DNA of 64,000 bases from Calliopsis andreniformis (taxonomy: Eukaryota; Arthropoda; Insecta; Hymenoptera; Andrenidae), in contig NC_135066.1 in NCBI RefSeq assembly GCF_051401765.1, forward strand, positions 18,951,001-19,015,000, given 5' to 3'. Below, in pieces: positions 1 through 11,399 of this stretch. The notes beneath the pieces were generated by a model that saw only the letters and a program-made list of their open reading frames with translations, did no database searches and was not told the origin of the DNA. Positions within the stretch are counted from its first letter, which is position 1. Each line of letters begins with the position of its first letter. The translations under genes and the position numbers were made by a program.

Positions 1-349
1 TATGGGTTTCTGTCCTTCAAACAGTTATGAGGAGCGAAATAATGTTATAACTGTCATAGATATATCAGTCCTGAGTTATATCAGTTTCGGTTTCGGTCCT
101 TGAAGAATGATATTATATCGGTTCTATAACTGTTATTTTGTGGTCTTACATATCGGCTACAAAACTGTTATCAATTTTTATGACAATTTCACATCTTCAT
201 CGTCGTTTTTTGCATATTATACGCATACAATTTTAATTTGTATAATTTTTTCAGCATCTGAGAAATATAAGGACGTGATTTACGTGTAAAATTCGATTCA
301 AGTTTTATTATATTCTGAAGAAGAGGGCACAAGTTTACGTGATATAGGA

Positions 350-1150
350 ATGACAGAATTTTTAAAAGAAAAAACAGACTTTACAATAGCGGCAATTAGA
401 TGTGCCGCGCACACACTTCAATTAACTATTACTGATTTTTTAAAAAACGTAGTAGTTTCAGAAGTAGTTGTTAAAGTTAGGAAACTAACTAAAAGACTAC
501 GTACACTTACACTACGATTAACATTATTGGTAATGTACGGCAAGAATTCAATTCTTGATTGTATAACGAGGTGGAATTCTACGCTACAGATGCTAAAAAG
601 ATTGTATGAGCTAAGAAATTATTATGAAGAAATCGACGACGAAGAACTAAAATTGTCACAACCAATGTGGAATAATATTTTTACATTAATTGAAACACAA
701 ACACCTGCTCGTATCGCTACTGAATGCTTACAAAGCGAACCATTAGTTATTGTCAAATTATATGAAGTATGGCATCAATGCATTATTAAAACAACAACAA
801 AGAATAATATATATGCTACGGACTTAGTATGTAAAACGAAAAATAGGCAAGAAAAATGATTTGAAAATGAAAAAATTGCATCTGGTATGTACATAGACGC
901 ACGTTATAAAGTTGTATTAACAAAAAATGCGATAGTTTAAAACAGTTAATTTCGGGACCATTTCAACCCCTCAACATAACGAACGAAGTAGTGGAGACAG
1001 CAGTAGTTATCGATCGCGATGCCCAAAACGAGCTTTGGTCGAGCAATTTTGGTAATATTAACATAATAAAATTAAATAGTACTTGAGGAATTATTGAAAG
1101 AAAAATTTATATCCAATAAAAAATGAAACATTAATTCATTTACCAGCTGC
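350..1150 (+). pseudogene. hAT-family transposase relic (C-terminal half)
   Basis: An open frame at 350-856 contains IRCAAHTLQL and DCITRWNSTLQML, which are hAT/ZBED transposase motifs (the RC.AH.LQL block and the TRWNST block). In another frame at about 880-940 the phrase GMYIDARYKVVL matches the hAT L.DPRYK block, so the gene continues with at least one frameshift. No BED finger is seen upstream in 1-349, and no terminal repeats were identified. It is a decayed DNA transposon, separate from the hAT relic at 2.1 kb because the same domains occur in both. Confidence 0.75.
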
Positions 1151-2647
1151 AGAATAAATCTAGAAAAAAGTCATATTCACGTTCAACTAAACAAACATAT
1201 AATTAGCTCAAAATAACATACGGCTAACAACCATGATCGCAATAATCATATCACTGCTATATGAATCACAGAATTAACCGCTGAAAGAAGTACTGAATTC
1301 TGTGATCGGCAAAAGATGCCTCGTTGCTCCCCTGTGTGTCACAAGAGCGTAATACGACAGAAAGAAGGAACTGGAGGATCAGCATTATCTTTGAAGAGGA
1401 GAAAAGCCATCCAGAGGAGAGCTGTTTGAGCCGCTTGCCCTGGGCTATGGAGTCGACAGTCAAAACTCTCGACTCCGATTCTGACTCCGATTTCTCTCTT
1501 TCTTTACAGTATTCTCCAATATCTTCGACATAATGTTTCGTTTACTTATTAGCTTATAACTGAAAATCATTAGTTCGTCTTCACATGTAAATACAAGAGT
1601 AATAAGACTTCTATGCTTAAGAGAAGGTACCTGGCGTGAGAGATTTGTTAAAAATAAGCCAAAGTATACGAGAAACAATAAATTTACAAGTTTCTTAATG
1701 TAACAGGTTGGGTAACTTATTGTATCTTTCTATTCTTCACAATTAAGGAATATAGTGTTTCATCATTTCATTCCTATGCAATGAGTCATTAAATTATTAA
1801 TTCATTATACCGCCATGTCCAAACAATTATTAACCACGTACATTAACCCTTGTGCATTGTTCAATCAATTATTATTATATTCATACTCTTTAGATGACAT
1901 GAAGTGAAAAATTCAAATTAAACCATGTAAATAGTTTGTAAACATTTTACGTAAAAACTTTGTACGCTGACGATGTAAATAATTATTAGGAAGAAATCGA
2001 TTCACTCGCAGTTATTTAGGTTACAGAATTGACAGTTCTATAACCATTCCATAATAGGCTCATTCTCTTCAGTCTTTAGTCAATCGTGATCAGTGCAGCA
2101 GAGAATTCGTTTGCATCAGTGCATTTATACGTATTGCAGTTTTTAAAACTATTAGTACAATGTGTGATAGTGAAAACAGTGTCACTACAATTCCTAAGAG
2201 GGATGAAAGTGTTCTGCAGGCAAATCGCTATAAAGGTGACGCTTGGCAATACTTTGATAGAATAGATTCGGAAAAGGCACAATGTAAGATTTGCGCGAAA
2301 CAATTTAAAACAAAGCATTCTGGTACCAGCTCTCTTCTTCGACATTTAAGAACAGTGCATAGTAATTTCTTTATCAGTAAGAAACGAAGCAGGCCCTAGC
2401 AAAGAAACAAATACAATTTATTTAGATAGAAATTCAATTCGTGCCAAACAGTTAACAAACGCAATTGCGCGAATGATTGCAATAGACTTACAGCCATAAA
2501 GTATTGTAAATGATACTGGATTCCGGGAATTAATAGAAATTGTGGAACCCCGTTACGAGATTCCATCTAGAAGTACATTCTCGCGTACAATAATACCTGA
2601 AATGTATGAGGAATTAAAAGGTCATATTAAAAATGAAATGTACAAAG

Positions 2648-2783
2648 GTATGACTTAAATATTTTTTTCATTATTCGGAACACTTTTTTAATACGTCATT
2701 ATTATTTCGTAATGATGTACTTTTTCTTTATATTACAAGTACATCGTTTATACATTTAAATTGTTTCGTTTCATTCATGACAG
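2648..2783 (+). other. Intron inside the hAT transposase relic
   Basis: A 136-bp segment beginning GTATGA and ending GACAG. Removing it joins the upstream codons for EMYK to AALIEDTAFAFTTDGWT in phase 1, as expected for the uninterrupted hAT protein. The AT-rich content and T runs fit an intron. Confidence 0.6.
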
Positions 2784-3655
2784 CAGCATTAATCGAGGAT
2801 ACTGCGTTTGCCTTTACGACGGACGGATGGACGTCAAAAGCAGTCCAGAGATTCATTTCTCTAACAATACATTATATTTCACAAGACTTTGAGCTACATC
2901 ACCATATGATAAATGTACAGCATGTCCCTGAGAAACATACATTCAAATATATTCAAAGTACAATACTGTATTGTTTTAAAACGTGGAATATAGATATAGA
3001 AAAAACTGCCTTCTTTACAGAAGATAATGGTCGCAATGTACAGAATGCGATAAATACATATAAAAAGTGGATAAGGATTTCATGCTTTGGACACTGTTTA
3101 CAGTTAGTCATTAAACATGCCATGAAAGATTTCGTAAAATATAATCAATTACGTAAAAAATGCATATCCATAGTGATATTCTTTTCTAAATCTTCAAATG
3201 CTAGAGAAAAGTTAAAAAATATACAGATATCTTTAAATGAGAATGTTACTCTACAACAGTTAATTCAAGAAGTAGATACGCGGTGGAACGCGACATACTT
3301 GATGTTTAACAGATTTATTTCTTTACAAACACCATTGAATATACTACTATGTAAAGAAAATATGCTAGATAATTTGACCGCGGACGACTGGCACTTTTTA
3401 AAATGTTTAGTGACCGTTCTTGAGCCGATTAAAGATGCCACAGAGCTTATGAGCGGCGACTTATATCCCACGATTTCCTTATGTTACTCCGTGTACTACA
3501 CATTAATGAATGTAGTACGAGCAGAATCTAGTGAAAACTCACTAATGGTGGATATTTCCAGCAAGCTTCAAAAAGAGTTGAAGGTAATTCCAATTATTTG
3601 TATAAATTTTCAAAGAAGACAGTATTTGAAAAAAGATGAAAATAAATTGTACATA

Positions 3656-4269
3656 CAGTCGCCGCGGAATGTATGTTGACCCGTCTCAAATCGGTAGATT
3701 TAAATCAGATTTCAACAGTTTGGTCAAAACAAAGGAGTTTTTCTTTTTTGGTTGATTTTGGTTGATTTTCTGCAGTTACATACTGTTGTAATCTATCTAC
3801 TATTTTCCTTATACCTTTCGCAGAAATGTTGAAATCGAGAGCAATTTTTCTTAAAAAATCTCCTCTTATTCTTCTGTTAAATATTTGTGACCTTTCTGCA
3901 GGTGTGAGTTCTCTAGTTTTCGGCACTATAAAGCAATGTTTATAATTGAACGTGATATAATATGTAAGATATTGTTCAACATTGAGAAAACAACAAATAA
4001 ATCATTAATTAACACTTATTGTATAAATATATTATAACAAAATAAGCTCAAAATTGGGTGTCGATTTACTTTCCGCGTGAGCCTTTTATACAAACTTAAT
4101 ACTACACGTCTGTTGTTCACTGTGTCTTGAACTAAACTGAACATTAAGCTAGTAGAAGTAAACAGTAACTGATACATAAGCTCAGAACCTGAAAAAAAAT
4201 GTAAACACTTGGTCTTTCATCAGAAATACACAGTTCTGAAACATGTCAACATACAGTCCGCGGCGACTG
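3656..4269 (-). mobile_element. Tc1/mariner-type element, internally deleted, nested in hAT
   Basis: The 614-bp element begins CAGTCGCCGCGGA and ends with its reverse complement. The terminal inverted repeats are 25 bp with one mismatch, and both sides are flanked by TA (3654-3655, 4270-4271), the target duplication of this superfamily. On the - strand at 3705-3926 lies a 73-codon frame with LTPAERSQIFNRR and ISAKGIRKIVDRL, the N-terminal helix-turn-helix of a Tc1-like transposase; the DDE catalytic part is missing. It would need a transposase from elsewhere. It lies within an intron-like gap of the hAT relic, so it is younger than that relic. Confidence 0.88.
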
Positions 4270-5363
4270 TACTAAACAAAATGTGATATTTTACTCGCAG
4301 GAAGGAAACTACCATTGGCCATGGTAGTAGATCCGCGATACAAAGATTATTTATTATCACCAGCACAAAAGCAAATAATATATAAGCAATTGAGCGAACA
4401 GATTTCGGTGCTTCATAAAGAAAAGCCAAATGATATAAATATTTTGATATTTCAAGTACAAATGGCATTGGTACATTTTTACAATTATAAATACAATATT
4501 CTTTTATTAATTCCATCAATTTTTTAATTCATCTATATATTACGATTTGTTAATTAGGTGAAAAGAAATCAAGATTATTAAATTTCCTTGGTAACACTTT
4601 GGGAAATCCGGACGCAAATCTCAATACATTCGGTAGCAAGAGAGACAAAGAAATGCAAATGTACTTATCTGAGAGTTTTGTACCAAGAACAACTGATATC
4701 ATGGAATGGTGGAGGATAAATTCCACAAGATTCCCAATGTTATCGTTAGTATAGCTAAACATTTCTTGGCAATACCCGCGACACAAGTCACCTTATTTTC
4801 CTTATCTGGAAATATTGTGACAAACCAAAGAACAAGATGAACTCCGGAAAATATAGAGCAGTTGTCTTTTTTACATTGCAATTTAAAACAAAATCATTAA
4901 AAAATCCATATTCATATGTTTGTGTATTCTTATTACTACCAAACATTCAGGGTTCCTATACGGGTAACAATGATCTAATATTTAAAGAGGGGAAAGATAT
5001 TTTGCTGATAACATTCATTTTCAAATTCATCTAAAATAAAGTATGAATCACATATATTCCATATAAGATTAAACTTATATCGATGGAAGTTTGATATGAA
5101 TAAATAACTGTTTTAAAAGTATTATTTTATCATAGTGAAAATGATAAAGGTTCAACATACTCTCACAGAGTTCATTGTCTATGAAAATGATTACATGCAT
5201 TAAGGAACGCATTACATGTGTAATACGCATTGCATTACCTATATGATTAAATTCAAATTTAAACTGAGATATTCTAATCTGAATTTAAAGCATCGAAGCA
5301 ACTTTTTCGAGCTCGATCGCGGATGCCGCGCTTTCGCCGATCTGACTCAAATGTTTCGGACTA

Positions 5364-5424
5364 CCCGTCACGATCAAGCTATCCGCCATGATCAAGCTAC
5401 CCGGCACAATCAAGCTACCCGATT
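5364..5424 (+). repeat. 18-bp tandem repeat, about 3 copies
   Basis: The unit ATCAAGCTACCCGNCACA repeats about three times (in one frame RHDQAT, six residues). It lies in a G+C-richer patch (about 5310-5560) within AT-rich DNA. No gene is recognised there. Confidence 0.6.
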
Positions 5425-6461
5425 CCCGCCCGAGCTTGCCCGACTTTTTCCGAACCCGCCTGAGCTCAGAATCTCGGATACCCGCATACCTCTACTATAC
5501 TGCTGTTCGGGCAACCACTGCTCAAGGACTCCGCGCGGACTCATTTCTGGTGCTTTCCACTTGATTTTTAGACGCTTATAACTAACAAACGAAGCCTCAA
5601 GCGCGAAATAGTTATTCTTGATTTTCGTCTTAGTGTGATCTCTAGAATCACCCCTTAAGTTTATCCCGCGCTCTTTAGTGCTGTATCCTACATACGTATA
5701 CAGGTTGTAAGGTATACATGTCTGATCTACTTCCGTTTTGTAGCAATAATGCTTCAAAGTTCATACGTGTATACGCTAACTTACAAGTCGGAGGATTTTG
5801 TAATATTGCAGATATATTAATTAGAAGCAATACAAGAAAAACGTATTAACACATTTTACTGTATCTCTTAAGGTTTAATTTTTAGAAAGCTTTAAAGATC
5901 GAAAATGCTTGCGGGAAAGAACGTAGGTAACATACACAGTGTAGTATAAGCTAAAAGACGAGCCGGCAGTCAGCTGTTCAAGGTTAACCCAGTAATTTGA
6001 CAGATCAGGGACCATTTATAGTACGATTCCCGTTGAAGAACTTATGTCTATGAGGGTCTTAACACAATTGCGGACAGGTGATGCAGACTTGCGACAGACG
6101 AACGTAATCGTGGAAGTCTGGAGAAGTAACTTCGCGTTTTTAGCAGGTTTTTTGTTTCTATGCATTATACTTCGTCTGTGTCGCACGCATGGTATGACAT
6201 TAGCACGTCTCAAGCATTAAAGTATACAGTGTAGAAAGTAGGTTAAAAGGCTATAAATTTTCAGGAATAGACATTTCAATTATTTAAATACCCCGCCTGC
6301 AATGTGTTAACACGAGTTCAGGGCCTTCGGAAACAAACATAACCTTCGCAAGCAACCAAATTCTCTAGCTCAACAGACTCTGTCAACGTGTTTGCCTCAC
6401 CGATATGCACAAGCTACTCGTCGTTTCAGAAGATAGTACTAACTTTAAGGCATGATTACTG

Positions 6462-6545
6462 CAAAACGAAAGCAGATCGGACACTATGATATAGGACATT
6501 TTGTAATTCACTTGAGGTATTCTACCATCCTATAAAATATTGAAA
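6462..6545. repeat. Partial arm of a foldback family (see 36.3 and 38.3 kb)
   Basis: This segment contains GCAGATCGGACACTATGATA and GGACATTTTGTAATTCACTT followed by TATAAAATATTGAAA. It is the same sequence as the right arms at 38701-38790 and 36520-36580. A second block at about 5843-5903 resembles the inner hairpin of the 38.5-kb copy (TCTTAAGGTTTAATTTTTAG, then AAAGCTTTAAAGATC), so 5.84-6.54 kb may be one degraded element. Confidence 0.55.
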
Positions 6546-7600
6546 TGTATACACGTTACGCACTGTATATAGAGGTCATAATCTCACTAGAGAACTTAAA
6601 AGTAGCGCGAACCCCGTGTTTCTATGTATATGTATATGATCTGTTGATAGGTCCCATTTTTCTGTTAACATATCCATATACACATACACATACAACTATT
6701 TTCGTTGTAATTGTCGAGGTGCTTCAAAATGAAGGGCTGATTCGTTGCTTATAAAGTTTATTTAATTTCGTTTTATTTTCTGACACAGAGCTTTTCTCTT
6801 ATTACTATTGTTTCCAAAATTGAACTACGTTTAATTCTGCTTCGCTTCCCCGTTTAAGGGTGTCCTAACTGAGTTTCTAAGAATAAGGTTTGGCCCTAAA
6901 GATTGGATCAAGAATATGAAACTTTTGGGAAAGTGTTTTTCGTTGTAGATCTTTTTCTAGATCTTACCCGAGTACGGAAAAGTTTTTCTAATTGCAGATA
7001 AATTCTTCCTTGCTGGAGGAATTTCGGGAAAAAGGTTTTGTCGCTACAATAGAAGGCACTTAACTTCGATAAGTATTTATTTATGGGAGAAAGTTGAGAA
7101 ATAGAAGAAGAAAAGAAAAATATAATGCTACTGCAGATAGCATTGAAGGTGGTGGGGATCCGACACAATAGATGAACAAAAGCAATATCGACCTTTTAGG
7201 TCACAGGAAAGACTTATCAATAGATCGAGTGTACAAACACGGCGTTCCAGCTGCGACGTTTTTGCGATAACATTGACTTTGAGTCCCCTAACGAGAGGAT
7301 CAACCTGTACAAGGAAGACGTTAAGAAGGTAAGGCGTGGTGTCATGCTGGGCGTCCCTCATTATGGTCAAGGGGGAACAGATTCGTCTATGGCATCTTTT
7401 AGGGTTCTGCGTAATAAGCTGGCAACTGTTTTCGAATATAGGTATAGAGGTGGCAGTGTAATAATCCATACGTATAGTTCGAAATCATGCCTATACTGTT
7501 ATCATCGGTGGTAGTAGTTTCAGAAATTCCCAAATATTTCCTTTTTTCTGGCCTGTTTGTCTCAGGATGGAAGAAAAATAGAGTGTAAAATACTATGGTA
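6546..7600. other. No supported feature
   Basis: Short open frames on both strands show no family motif. The composition is mixed, with a modestly G+C-richer stretch from 7130 to 7480. I see no gene. Confidence 0.5.
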
Positions 7601-7607
7601 GAATTAA

Positions 7608-8252
7608 TTTCAACAGGCGGCTCAGGGTCACTCAGCCCCTCACGCGTCTTTCTGGTGGGACAGAGGAATGAGCTCACGGATATTCCGCACGCGCGACAAG
7701 TGCGTCTGCGCGCATGGGGAATTGCCGGGGTGGGGGAACCCACTAGAAAGGCGCGTGAGGAGCTGAGTGACATTGATTGTATTTGTTGCCTAAGGCCTGA
7801 AGCGGGCATCCCGATCGAGGCTTGCGCCTATGTCGGCCGGTGTTCGGAGCGTTAAACCACTACCAGGGGGCGCAGACTCGGAAAAACCCCCTCGTCACCT
7901 TCCTACAGGATCATCCGAAGGGAAGACCGTCCCGAATGGGAAGTGATCCACTTGGTTACTGCCCTCCTCGTACCCATACAAGTATGGGCCCAAGGAGGGC
8001 AGCGTTCCAGCGGGGGCCACGGGGAGGCGGGATCACCAGCGCGAGGCTCGGTCTCTTGCAGGCTTCTGCCGAGGTTCGGTTTTCACCTGGCCTTGGAGAA
8101 TTGTTTGACTGCACTTGTTCCGGCAATTCAAACTAGGTCTAAACTACCGTCCCAAGTACAGCCGCCCGTCCTAATACACCCTGTGTGTGCAGGATGCCCG
8201 CGATATTAGGTACGGGCCCAGGAGCTGAGTGACCCTGAACCGCCTGTTGAAA
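7608..8252. mobile_element. TTAA-flanked non-autonomous element (piggyBac-like target)
   Basis: The 645-bp element has perfect TTAA on each side (7604-7607, 8253-8256). Its 32-bp terminal inverted repeats begin TTTCAACAGGCGG and differ at two positions. TTAA duplication is the mark of the piggyBac superfamily, but the termini do not begin CCY as in classical piggyBac. A second, internal inverted repeat (7627-7770, arms GTCACTCAGC...GTGGG) lies in the left third. The body is clearly G+C-richer than the flanks. Its short open frames show no known domain. Confidence 0.75.
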
Positions 8253-8628
8253 TTAACACATTGTGTGCTGGAGTAAGAAAATGGTTGAAACAGTTTTGTC
8301 CGATCATATGCTAGCGCGCCGCGGCAGCACCGTGCTGTACAATCGGAGCCTTCCCGTCAGTGGCACTTGTAAAGACCTTTGCAACACGTTTAGGGACGAA
8401 AGAGCCACGAGCCGAGCAGAATACTCCAAAAAATTTACATTCCAATATTTTCTTCACGAAATCGAGTCCACTATATCCGCGGTCTTTGCGCAAAATTATG
8501 GGAATATTGATAACAAACGAATTGGTAATAGAAACAATATTTATAATAATCAATTTTCAACAAAATTTATTATATAATATTTGCAATATTAAATTTATAA
8601 TAAAATATCAAGTGTACATTTACAATGA

Positions 8629-8732
8629 AAAATCTGTAACAAAATATTAACAACAAATTTACAACAAGTATTTAAAAATGTTCAATGCACAGTAAAAAAT
8701 TTGTAACAAAATATAAACAATAAATTTTACGA
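8629..8732 (+). repeat. AT-rich imperfect direct repeat
   Basis: AATCTGTAACAAAATATTAA at about 8629 and AATTTGTAACAAAATATAAA at about 8699 are imperfect copies 70 bases apart, in AT-rich DNA between the TTAA element and the piggyBac relic. Confidence 0.5.
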
Positions 8733-8880
8733 ATAAGGTACAATAATCAACAGAGTGCCAATCGTAATTATGTCGCTAGCACAAGCGCACTGATTCCAAA
8801 GCCCACTCCTCGTGTGGTCGATGATCATCAGTTTTTATTCCGTGATCGGTGATTGGCACCTCGAGATGCTCTTGTCCCCT

Positions 8881-10010
8881 TCATGCATGGTACGCGCAGA
8901 AACATTTCGAACATAAACCAATAGTACCATATTTGTCGGGTGGGCAACTCTGGCAGACATATTTAGTGCTTTTTTTGCACTGCCTGCAGGTTTTTCGTAC
9001 ATGCGTCCTCCCGTTAGCCGCGGTGGGTTGAGAAAAAGAAGGGAAATGGGAATTAGAGGAAATGGGTGGTGGTTTGGAAGGTTTGTTGGGATAATCTGTC
9101 CGCATTAGTGTCTTAATAACGTCAAGTCGAAAGCCATATAATATCCGTCTAGTTTCATTGTCAGTCGTGTAGTCTGTGTACAATAAATAACTGTTTATGA
9201 GCAGCATTTGGAAGACATGAATTGCAAGTTTCTTATACCACTTCAGGGTTTTGCGTTTGCATGGGTAATAAACAAAACGTTGATCCATGCGATCAATGCC
9301 ACTCATACCTTCGTTATATTTGGCTACCATTAATGGCTTACGAGAAACAACGCCTCGCCGGTTAGAAGCATCGATCATGGATCCCTGATGTTCTGATGAA
9401 ATAATCAGAACTTCTTGCTTATCCTTCCATTTCGGAACGCAAATCCTATCAGTGGTATATTGACTCACAGCTTCATGTTTTTCCAAAGCTGCTCTCGTCA
9501 CGTCCATCGGGTTGTGTCGTCTATTTTTTTGTTACGTCCCTGTTATATATGTCTTTTGAATTAGTAGGTTACGTGTGAGCAGTAAACTGTTATAAAAATT
9601 GTCTGTGTATATGGAGTGTCCTAGTCCAGTCCGTCCGGCTAGTAATTGATGCAAAACTTTGTCCGCGTGCTTTCTCCCACCAATGTCTTGGTCATTTGAT
9701 CCGGAGTATAGTATCAATTTTAGAGCCAGGCCGCATGGTTCCGCCAACACATGGAACTTCATGTCATATTTATGGCGCTTTGTTTGTATGTATTGGCGGA
9801 ACGAAAGTCGACCTCTGCATAGAATCATGGATTCATCTATGGAGAGGTCACGGTCTGGCCTAAAAATTGTGGTCATTCTATTGTTAAAATATATCAAAAC
9901 AGATCGTATTCTGTACAGTCCGTCTGTTATCTCCTTTTTTGACCAATGAGTCGACAAACGCGGATATTTAACGGTTCCTGCATGGAATAAAACTCCTAAA
10001 AAGAACTCCT
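8881..10010 (-). pseudogene. piggyBac transposase relic (C-terminal two thirds)
   Basis: The - strand reads LGVLFHAGTVKYPRLSTHWS from about 10000, then a frame to 9532 with SIDESMILCRGR, KRHKYDMKFHVLAE and YTDNFYNSLLL. A single in-frame TAA (9532-9534) follows, then QKNRRHNPMDVTR and the frame to 8881 with KWKDKQEVLIIS, GIDRMDQRFVYYP and a cysteine-rich tail CRQCKK...CQSC...CSKCFCAYH. The three catalytic Asp of the piggyBac family are all present (SIDES, YTDNFY, GIDRMD), as is the C-terminal zinc-binding domain. The N-terminal third is absent or unrecognisable beyond 10010. One stop between the second and third Asp is the only break seen in about 370 codons, so the copy looks relatively young. 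Its terminal repeats were not found. Confidence 0.9.
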
Positions 10011-10386
10011 AAAAAAACAGTTCGTGAGATTTTTGGCACTGAAAAGTGAAAAATGTCTTAACAAAATTTTTAATATTTTTGACTATAACATTTTTTTGAA
10101 TAATGAATAATAGTTCGAGAAATAATTGCATTTACAAGTAAAAATGGAATGCTCTACACTTACATGCATCACTTTCCATTATAGATATGGTTTGCTAAGC
10201 GCGATTTGTCGCCGCGACTAGCTGCTGTCGCGATCAACTAATCGTTGGTTGCGGTGGCTAGACGCTAGCAGCGATTATCAATATATCGTTTTATATTATC
10301 CGTTAAGTATCTCATATAGATGACGATAAAATGTTAAACGGCGTATTAGAAATCGCTGCTTACGTCTGACCACCGCGATCAGCGAA

Positions 10387-10438
10387 CGTGGCGGAGGATC
10401 GCGGCGGAGGATCGCGGCGAAGGATCGTGGCGACGGAT
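10387..10438 (+). repeat. 13-bp GC-rich tandem repeat, 4 copies
   Basis: CGTGGCGGAGGAT and three near copies follow one another without gaps, differing at one to three positions each. The flanks (10200-10290, 10370-10390) are also unusually rich in CGCGAT words. Confidence 0.75.
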
Positions 10439-10712
10439 CACGCTTAGGAAAATATATCTTTAGATAACCACCGTTGATATGTGACAATTGATATTTATTT
10501 GTTAAATATCGATAAATTGTGAGAGATAAAACTTACCGTCAGAATCGACTATTCTTCTTCGCTGCATTTTGTCGCACAAGAACTACACTCTTCGACACTT
10601 TTTTCGCGACTGACCTCAACAAAATGTTAGGAAAAATTTTCGGGTACAACTCATAAAAATCGGTAGTGTCATTATGTTGTAAACATAAATAGTGCCTTCA
10701 GGAGAGACGATA

Positions 10713-10760
10713 GAGAGGGAAGGTCATAAGTGGTCTCTGACCTGGCAGACCTTCCCTCTC
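10713..10760. repeat. Perfect 13-bp stem inverted repeat
   Basis: GAGAGGGAAGGTC (10713-10725) and its exact reverse complement (10748-10760) enclose 22 bases. A second pair, GACCTGG/CCAGGTC, interleaves with it, and a 24-bp palindrome follows at 10810. Confidence 0.7.
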
Positions 10761-10809
10761 GACGGGGCCTCTTTCCGACCAGGTCAATACTTCTCCTGGA
10801 AAACGGGCT

Positions 10810-10833
10810 CAACTCGATAGATCTATCGAGTTG
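10810..10833. repeat. 24-bp perfect palindrome
   Basis: The sequence is its own reverse complement over all 24 bases, centred on AGATCT (CTCGATAG/CTATCGAG arms). No function can be assigned. Confidence 0.8.
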
Positions 10834-11035
10834 CGCGTCGGACGTGTTAATTCTACCATAAATGTGATTGAGGCATGGATACCCGACACGAGGTAGCAAA
10901 ATCCTATGAGGATTCGGATATTTGTTTATTTTTAATACGTTACACCGAGGGCATACTCTGCGAAACCAGTTCTCTAATCTAGTGGAGATAAAGACGGACC
11001 GTAAACTCAGATGAATCCCGGATCGATACTGCCCT

Positions 11036-11137
11036 ACCTCTGAACTGTAGTTCTAGCTCTAAAAAACCCACTAGAGTTTGAGCTTAAATTCTTCATACAG
11101 ACCTGCTGTCCGATTTTTTAGAGCTGAGTTCAGGGCG
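11036..11137. repeat. Imperfect inverted repeat
   Basis: CTCTGAACT...AGCTCTAAAAAA pairs with TTTTTTAGAGCTGAGTTCAGGG about 60 bases on. It could be the remains of a small foldback element. Confidence 0.45.
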
Positions 11138-11399
11138 TAGTATGCAACCGGCGGTTCACTGTGGGGGGATCCAACACCAAAAGCGTACGTCTCGCAATGT
11201 TGCCATATTGTGCAGTAGATCGGGTCTCTTTTTCTGACTTTAAGAGGAAATTCGTCTCTCTCATAGACTCCCTAAGGCAGATTTCTTCGTCTGTAAGTAA
11301 TTCCAAGCAATGGCACCAGTATCAAATCGATTACTTACTTACACTTTCAATAATTGTAAAAGGTTTAGATTAAGACACAGTCTTAAATCGATTTAAATA

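Larger units (their letters stand above)
2160..4835 (+). pseudogene. hAT-family transposase relic with BED finger, nearly full length
   Basis: Domains in order: a BED zinc finger (QCKICAKQF..., CxxC with HLRTVH) at about 2280-2360; after a one-base frameshift near 2390, LDRNSIRAKQ and GFRELIEIVEPRYEIP at 2405-2645, with TAA in place of a codon near 2497; the catalytic core at 2784-3588 with AFTTDGWTS, FGHCLQLVIKHA and DTRWNATYLM; then AMVVDPRYKDYL at about 4312 and the dimerisation region TTDIMEWWRINSTRFPMLS at about 4692-4750, continuing in a shifted frame as KHFLAIPATQV. A GT..AG intron at 2648-2783 joins MYK to AALIEDTAF in phase. A Tc1-type element sits in a later intron-like gap (about 3589-4294). 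Terminal repeats were not identified. Non-functional as it stands. Confidence 0.85.

Noticed and set aside
1260..1540. Frames with SDSDSDF repeat as a gene
   Set aside because: The repeat comes from a short GACTCCGATTCT duplication; nothing else supports a gene.
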